A DNA stretch of 16,028 nt from Candidatus Aenigmatarchaeota archaeon (GTDB lineage: Archaea > Aenigmatarchaeota > Aenigmatarchaeia > Aenigmatarchaeales > Aenigmatarchaeaceae). The translations under genes and the position numbers were made by a program. Of the stretch, positions 12,661-16,028 are shown in pieces. Under the pieces are notes generated by a model that saw only the letters and a list, made by a program, of their open reading frames with translations, was not told the DNA's origin and did not search any database. The DNA lies in contig JAQUSH010000005.1 of NCBI GenBank assembly GCA_028715225.1, positions 1 through 16,028 on the forward strand, given 5' to 3'. Numbering within the stretch: the first letter of the stretch is position 1; each line of letters starts with the position of its first letter.

Positions 12661-14135
12661 AAAACAAAATACTAAATAGACTTCTTTTAATTTTATCCAT
12701 CTGTGGAATAATTTTAGGTATAATAACAATTTCCTATTTTATCGTACCACCAGAAACAATAGTAGGTCCAGCAAATGAAAATTTTAATCTAATGAAAGAA
12801 GTTTCTACAATATCATTTGATTCGAAAAGCATAGATACTAAGGATACGTTATATGTAGAAACTTCATGTAGCAATTGTATTCTCGAGTACTATTTCAAAT
12901 CACCAAGCGAAGGTTATAAAATTACGCACGCCTTGTTTAATAATAAAAATATAATGTATACTGGAAATAAAATTAGTTTAAATTTATCTGAAGGACAAAA
13001 TATATTAGAAACAGATTCAATTAGAACAGGCGAGTTCATATTTAGACCATTAAGAGATTCTTCTTGGTATCCATTCGATTCTTATGAAACAGTAATACCT
13101 ATATCCGTTGCTCAGTTGCACGCTAAACAAAATTCTTTCGAAGCGAAAATAACTTTATTAGAAGACGGATTTGCTTTAACAGATGCTACGGGGTTATATA
13201 GTAATGAACTATCAACCGGAAGCATAACTATTCCGGCATACCCCGGACAGAACTTTTCGTCAGCCTTATTGTTAAGTAATGAAATGAAATTAAGAAGTAA
13301 AATATATTCTACATCTGCAACAGAGGGAAGAATAGAAGAAAATAATTTAATTAATTATATGAGTCCAAATTTGGTCATGATAACCTCGAGAGAATCTTCT
13401 TTAATAAATCCCTATCTGATATTATTATTCTTTATATTGATATTATCTCCAATTCTTATTATTTTTATAAATAATAGAAAATATCTTGCAATTTTATATG
13501 AATTTCTAATCCTACTTTTACTCGTTTACTTCAAAGACGTATTCTTTTCTACAGTACCATTAACAAAATTTAATTTAGGGAACATCATATTTATTTCTGC
13601 TATTATATCTCCGTTATTATTTTATGCCATAAAACGCAAATGGGAGGTTATCACCGGAAAGTTTTCTAAATTAAAAAATAAATTAAAGATTATTTTAAAA
13701 TGGCACCATTTGTTATTTTATTTATTTACACTTACAATCTTGTTACTTACGTTATTCGTTAAATATTCACATGAAACCAATATGAGTATTTATATTTTCT
13801 TATCATCATTTTCCCCACTTGGGATTGTATCTATTTATTTATTATATAAGGATAAATTGGAATCAATAAGTAAACGGGCAATAAAAATAATTATTAAAAC
13901 TATTTTAATTATTATTTATATAATATTTATATTAGATATTATGAGTATTGGGTTACTGGCAACAAAATGGTTCTTGATATCTTATTTTGTAGTTTCTCTT
14001 TTTGTCCTTATGCCGTATTCTCTATATTGGAATTTTAAAAGATGGTATGTAACAGGAATTTATTTATTTGTATTATTTGTATTTATGTACTTTTATTTTA
14101 ATTTACTTACAATAAAAATTATTTATTTACTATAA
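12657..14135 (+). CDS. Large multi-pass membrane protein with extracytoplasmic domain
   Basis: The product is 492 aa. One N-terminal TM (7-29) is followed by a ~220-residue beta-rich domain outside the membrane (30-250), with a CSNC pair (71-74) and FRPLRDSSWYPFDSYETVIP (129-148). About eight further TM helices follow (roughly 251-271, 278-292, 307-325, 351-369, 377-396, 408-430, 437-455, 465-485). The YPFDxY motif before a TM block recalls DUF4436-type proteins, but I do not assert membership. No catalytic residues are evident. A transporter, sensor or surface scaffold is possible. It is translated from an ATGA overlap with the Ig-like gene, so the two probably work together. It is very AT-rich, more so than the left half of the window. 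Confidence 0.75.
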   Translation: MKNKILNRLLLILSICGIILGIITISYFIVPPETIVGPANENFNLMKEVSTISFDSKSIDTKDTLYVETSCSNCILEYYFKSPSEGYKITHALFNNKNIMYTGNKISLNLSEGQNILETDSIRTGEFIFRPLRDSSWYPFDSYETVIPISVAQLHAKQNSFEAKITLLEDGFALTDATGLYSNELSTGSITIPAYPGQNFSSALLLSNEMKLRSKIYSTSATEGRIEENNLINYMSPNLVMITSRESSLINPYLILLFFILILSPILIIFINNRKYLAILYEFLILLLLVYFKDVFFSTVPLTKFNLGNIIFISAIISPLLFYAIKRKWEVITGKFSKLKNKLKIILKWHHLLFYLFTLTILLLTLFVKYSHETNMSIYIFLSSFSPLGIVSIYLLYKDKLESISKRAIKIIIKTILIIIYIIFILDIMSIGLLATKWFLISYFVVSLFVLMPYSLYWNFKRWYVTGIYLFVLFVFMYFYFNLLTIKIIYLL

Positions 14136-14174
14136 AACTATCCATTTTATAATACCTTTCTATATTTAGTAATC

Positions 14175-14793
14175 TCATTTACTGAACATTTTATTATCAA
14201 ATGCAATGTTATATCGGAGACTCACTTTTTTGTAATTATATTTAGGATAAATAACTATTTGAGTTTTAAGGAGCGATTTACCATTTCCGATGCCACGAAT
14301 TCCAAAATAAACTTTTTTATGTTCGTTTGGTTTTATAATAATTGGGAACACTTTTTCATCTACACTTCTATCGCATATCTTTATTTCTTTGTTAAACATT
14401 TTCCCATTAGTTGCTAAGTCTCTTTCTAACCATGTTGGATTATAACTCGTATGTTTTATTGATTTTTCTTTATCGTTCATAAAAAAGGTTCTAAATTGTA
14501 CTTTACCATCATATTCATCAAACGGTCTAGCTTCTACAATTAGTGTAGAAATTTTAATAGTGCTATTTGAACTATTGGTTATTGTAATTGCATCATTAAA
14601 CCAACAATTCATCATAGTCTTAAATCCAGTAAAATCAAAATCCATAAAATCCATTCTATCTGAATCATCTGATGATATTTCTATCGGAGCTCTTATGTAT
14701 TTATAAAAAAAAATTATCTCTTATCGACGAAGGAAAAAATAAACCGATTAAAAATGTAACAATGGGAGTGGTAATACTATTAATATCTAACAT
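14175..14793 (-). CDS. Membrane-anchored beta-rich protein, frame broken in a T9 run
   Basis: Two reading frames join into one sensible protein. Frame 1 starts at ATG 14793 (MLDINSITTPIVTFLIGLFF, a TM anchor) and stops at TAA 14701-14703. Frame 2 is open from there and carries YKYIRAPIEISSDD then the ~160-residue soluble part to 14175. Dropping one T from the T9 run (14705-14713 on +) fuses them into about 205 aa: anchor, then a beta-rich domain (e.g. AITITNSSNSTIKISTLIVE, IIIKPNEHKKVYFGIRG). This resembles the architecture of the 12178 gene. ATG 14793 overlaps the regulator's stop (ATGTTAG), which supports it as the original start. Without the shift, only the part from ATG 14654, lacking the anchor and any SD, would be made. 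Assembly error, true pseudogene or slippage are all possible. Confidence 0.7.
14705..14713 (-). other. T9 homopolymer at the frame break
   Basis: Nine T on the coding (-) strand. The upstream frame ends AAT TTT TTT TTA TAA. With eight T it would read on as TTT TTT TAT AAA TAC into the downstream domain. It could be a sequencing error, a mutation or a slippage site. Confidence 0.6.
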
Positions 14794-15104
14794 TTAGTTG
14801 ACACCTTTTCCAAACTTTTTCTGAGTTCCCTGGCCTTTTCATATATTTTCTCCTTTTTAGCATCTTTAGAAATAGCATATTTCTTTATTTTAAATTCCGA
14901 TTCTCCTTTGATAAACAGTTCCTCTACCAAATTGCGTTTTAGCATCTCCTTTAGTATTTTCTGTAGTCCTCCATCTGTTAACTTGGCTCTGTTTTTAAGC
15001 TCTGTCCATGTTTTAGGGCTTTCGATAAGTGCCTCTAACACAGAATAAGTGCTGTCTCTCATAAGTACCGCCACCGCGTTCCATTCCTTTGGAGCATATC
15101 TCAT
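14787..15104 (-). CDS. Winged-helix transcription regulator
   Basis: The product is 105 aa. The winged-helix core is STYSVLEALIESPKTWTELK (18-37), recognition helix about 43-58 (TDGGLQKILKEMLKRN), wing about 60-79 (VEELFIKGESEFKIKKYAIS). A Lys/Glu-rich helix follows (81-100), possibly for dimerisation. The pattern 'cut down / only one target helix / L-xx-G-L' is like ArsR/HxlR-type archaeal regulators. It has no sensor Cys pair. Its stop overlaps the next gene's ATG. ATG 15104 has ATTTTAA (15128-15134) about 27 nt upstream, so it is probably leaderless. GAGGT directly abuts the ATG and is too close for SD use. Palindromes beside its promoter suggest autoregulation. Confidence 0.85.
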   Translation of the reverse strand: MRYAPKEWNAVAVLMRDSTYSVLEALIESPKTWTELKNRAKLTDGGLQKILKEMLKRNLVEELFIKGESEFKIKKYAISKDAKKEKIYEKARELRKSLEKVSTKC

Positions 15105-15208
15105 ACCTCTTATTTCAAATATTATCTATTTTAAGTGATATTCACGCTATCAGTTGATAATATATCTAATAGAGATAGATTTAAATATAAAGAATTTAGA
15201 TTAGTTCT
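15105..15208. promoter_or_regulatory. Divergent promoter with three palindromes (candidate operators)
   Basis: Leftward TATA: ATTTTAA (15128-15134). Rightward TATA: ATTTAAATATAA (15179-15190), about 25 nt before ATG 15209. Between them lie GTGA-TAT-TCAC (15135-15145, touching the left TATA), TATCAGTTGATA (15148-15159) and TATCT-aatag-AGATA (15163-15177, touching the right TATA). These are natural sites for the winged-helix protein, but this is inferred. Confidence 0.45.
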
Positions 15209-15877
15209 ATGCGAAAGGTTACATTAGAAAAAGATGATAAAAAGTCAATTTTCAAGAAAATACCAGGGTTCAGAAGTGGCAAATTATGGAAGAAGATATT
15301 GGCGAGCATATTCTATTTCTTCATGTTTTTAATTATATTAGCATTAATAACGCCGAGTAGTACAACAACAAATGAGAGTTCAGCATCTGTATGCACTCCT
15401 AATTGGCAGTGTGGCAATTGGAGTTCTTGTTCAATGGAAGAAAAGCAAACAAGAACATGCACAGATATGAATGGTTGTAATAAAATATCTAATAAACCGG
15501 CAGAAACACAAAATTGCGAACTTTCTGCAAGTGATATTAAGAATTTAACTATTGATGTTACGGATAAAGAACTGTTACGACATAATGAAAACTATATTGG
15601 AAAGGTTGTTTATTTTAAAGGATTCGTTCAAGAGATAACACAAGAAAATAACAAATATAACTTTATGACATGTGGTACTTCTTGGTGTGATTACAAAGTT
15701 TATTGGGTTAACAACTATGCTGGTGATAAATTATTAGATGGTGATTTTGTTAAAGTTTGGGGTAAAGTAACTGGCATTAAAACATATGAGACAATAACAA
15801 TTCTTGACCAGACCAATACTCACGAAGTTCCAGAAGTAGATGCTCTAATCGTAGAATGCACTACCTGTGGCTATTAA
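15209..15877 (+). CDS. Membrane-anchored TSP1-like plus OB-like protein
   Basis: The product is 222 aa. A basic cytoplasmic start (1-27) leads to a TM helix (about 28-48) and a Ser/Thr linker. A thrombospondin-1-like module follows (62-103) with six Cys (62, 68, 74, 84, 90, 103), CTPNWQCGNWSSCS and QTRTCTD; the same module is common in DPANN surface proteins. The second domain (about 115-210) is OB-like, e.g. NYIGKVVYFKGFVQEI (128-143) and DGDFVKVWGKVTG (177-189), with extra Cys155, Cys160 and a C-terminal CTTC. It acts outside the membrane, perhaps in adhesion. ATG 15209 has an ATTTAAATATAA TATA box about 25 nt upstream, so leaderless. It is convergent with the lamin-tail-like gene. Confidence 0.82.
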   Translation: MRKVTLEKDDKKSIFKKIPGFRSGKLWKKILASIFYFFMFLIILALITPSSTTTNESSASVCTPNWQCGNWSSCSMEEKQTRTCTDMNGCNKISNKPAETQNCELSASDIKNLTIDVTDKELLRHNENYIGKVVYFKGFVQEITQENNKYNFMTCGTSWCDYKVYWVNNYAGDKLLDGDFVKVWGKVTGIKTYETITILDQTNTHEVPEVDALIVECTTCGY

Positions 15878-15935
15878 CGATTTGGATATGTGCCTTCCTT
15901 TATTCTTTGTTTACTAAGTTTTTCATAAGAATCAT

Positions 15936-16028
15936 TTAGTAACCACTATAAGTATAACTAAAGACCAAATCTCCATTATCATCTCTCAGATATAATGTAT
16001 CTCCGTTATTATTCCATATTGCTTGATA
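15936..16028 (-). CDS. Lamin-tail-domain-like protein (C-terminal 30 residues, partial)
   Basis: Only the end is in the window: 30 codons plus TAA at 15936-15938, entering from the right edge. WNNNGDTLYLRDDNGDLVFS then YTYSGY is the conserved closing strand pair of lamin-tail domains (IWNNxGDxVxLxDxxGxxVxSxSY). In archaea these domains occur in secreted or surface proteins and nucleases. Upstream domains cannot be seen. Confidence 0.75.
   Translation of the reverse strand, partial: YQAIWNNNGDTLYLRDDNGDLVFSYTYSGY

Larger units (their letters stand above)
10795..16028. mobile_element. Left part of a putative integrated element in tRNA-Glu
   Basis: A tyrosine recombinase adjoins tRNA-Glu. Behind it come unfamiliar, visibly more AT-rich genes with TM segments, a winged-helix regulator and a frame-broken gene, where the left side has conserved housekeeping genes. 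Its extent to the right is unknown. A simple genomic accessory region is the alternative, and the TSP1/lamin-tail genes at the end may already be chromosomal. Confidence 0.4.

Noticed and set aside
15104..15110. GAGGT as SD for the winged-helix gene
   Set aside because: It touches the ATG with no spacer; the TATA box 27 nt upstream favours a leaderless start.
10795..16028. Second att copy (repeat of the tRNA-Glu 3' end)
   Set aside because: Read by eye on both strands; only partial matches such as ATGGGAGTGG at 14762, too short to count.
1..16028. CRISPR array, insertion sequence or terminal inverted repeats
   Set aside because: No regularly spaced repeats and no transposase gene; only the integrase is present.

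Overview
This window looks like an AT-rich archaeal genome, most likely a DPANN-type lineage. The evidence is archaeal/eukaryal-type TrpRS and GlyRS, an archaeal PheRS alpha subunit, an ADP-forming acetyl-CoA synthetase split into alpha and beta subunits, and a tRNA-Glu interrupted by introns with bulge-helix-bulge (BHB) folds. Archaeal TATA boxes sit about 25-28 nt upstream of start codons, giving many apparently leaderless genes. Secreted proteins carry thrombospondin-1-like and lamin-tail-like modules. The lineage is inferred from gene content and was not tested phylogenetically.

Layout. 1-3236: aminoacyl-tRNA synthetase block, with pheS (cut by the window edge) and trpS leftward and glyS divergent. 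3229-5368: leftward genes for a small secreted/anchored protein, the ACD alpha subunit and a beta-barrel 'elongation-factor-like' protein. 5471-7647: rightward small or orphan genes (Cys/His-rich membrane peptide, two-TM orphan, deoxynucleoside-kinase-like P-loop protein, 63-aa acidic protein). 7648-7952: no large gene, but a candidate pseudoknotted small RNA on + and a 14-codon, almost entirely Lys/Arg micropeptide on - with its own TATA box and Shine-Dalgarno (SD) site. 7953-9864: ACD beta subunit with a Lys-rich N-terminal tail, divergent from an arginase/agmatinase-family hydrolase through one shared TATA element, then a PRC-barrel protein. 9947-10794: tRNA-Ser(GCU), zinc-ribbon gene, tRNA-Val(CAC), small membrane gene and tRNA-Glu(UUC), tightly interleaved. 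The tRNA-Glu has two introns, 49 nt at 37/38 and 26 nt in the variable loop.

From about 10795 to the right edge the content changes. A tyrosine recombinase with a C-terminal zinc ribbon starts 90 nt after the tRNA-Glu 3' end. It is followed by very AT-rich genes for a one-TM Ig-like protein overlapping a large ~9-TM protein, a convergent winged-helix regulator overlapping a membrane-anchored protein whose frame is broken in a T9 run, a TSP1-like membrane protein, and the end of a lamin-tail-like protein. I read this as the left part of an integrated element in tRNA-Glu. Its right end and second att copy are not in the window.

How the genes work together. The left part is translation (three aaRS, tRNAs) plus acetyl-CoA to acetate/ATP conversion (alpha and beta subunits about 2.9 kb apart on the same strand) and small nitrogen and nucleotide metabolism genes. 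The right part resembles accessory cell-surface cargo under a local winged-helix regulator. The least familiar parts are the two-intron tRNA-Glu, the basic micropeptide next to the Lys-tailed ACD beta, the candidate pseudoknot RNA, and the membrane/regulator cassette at 12178-15104.
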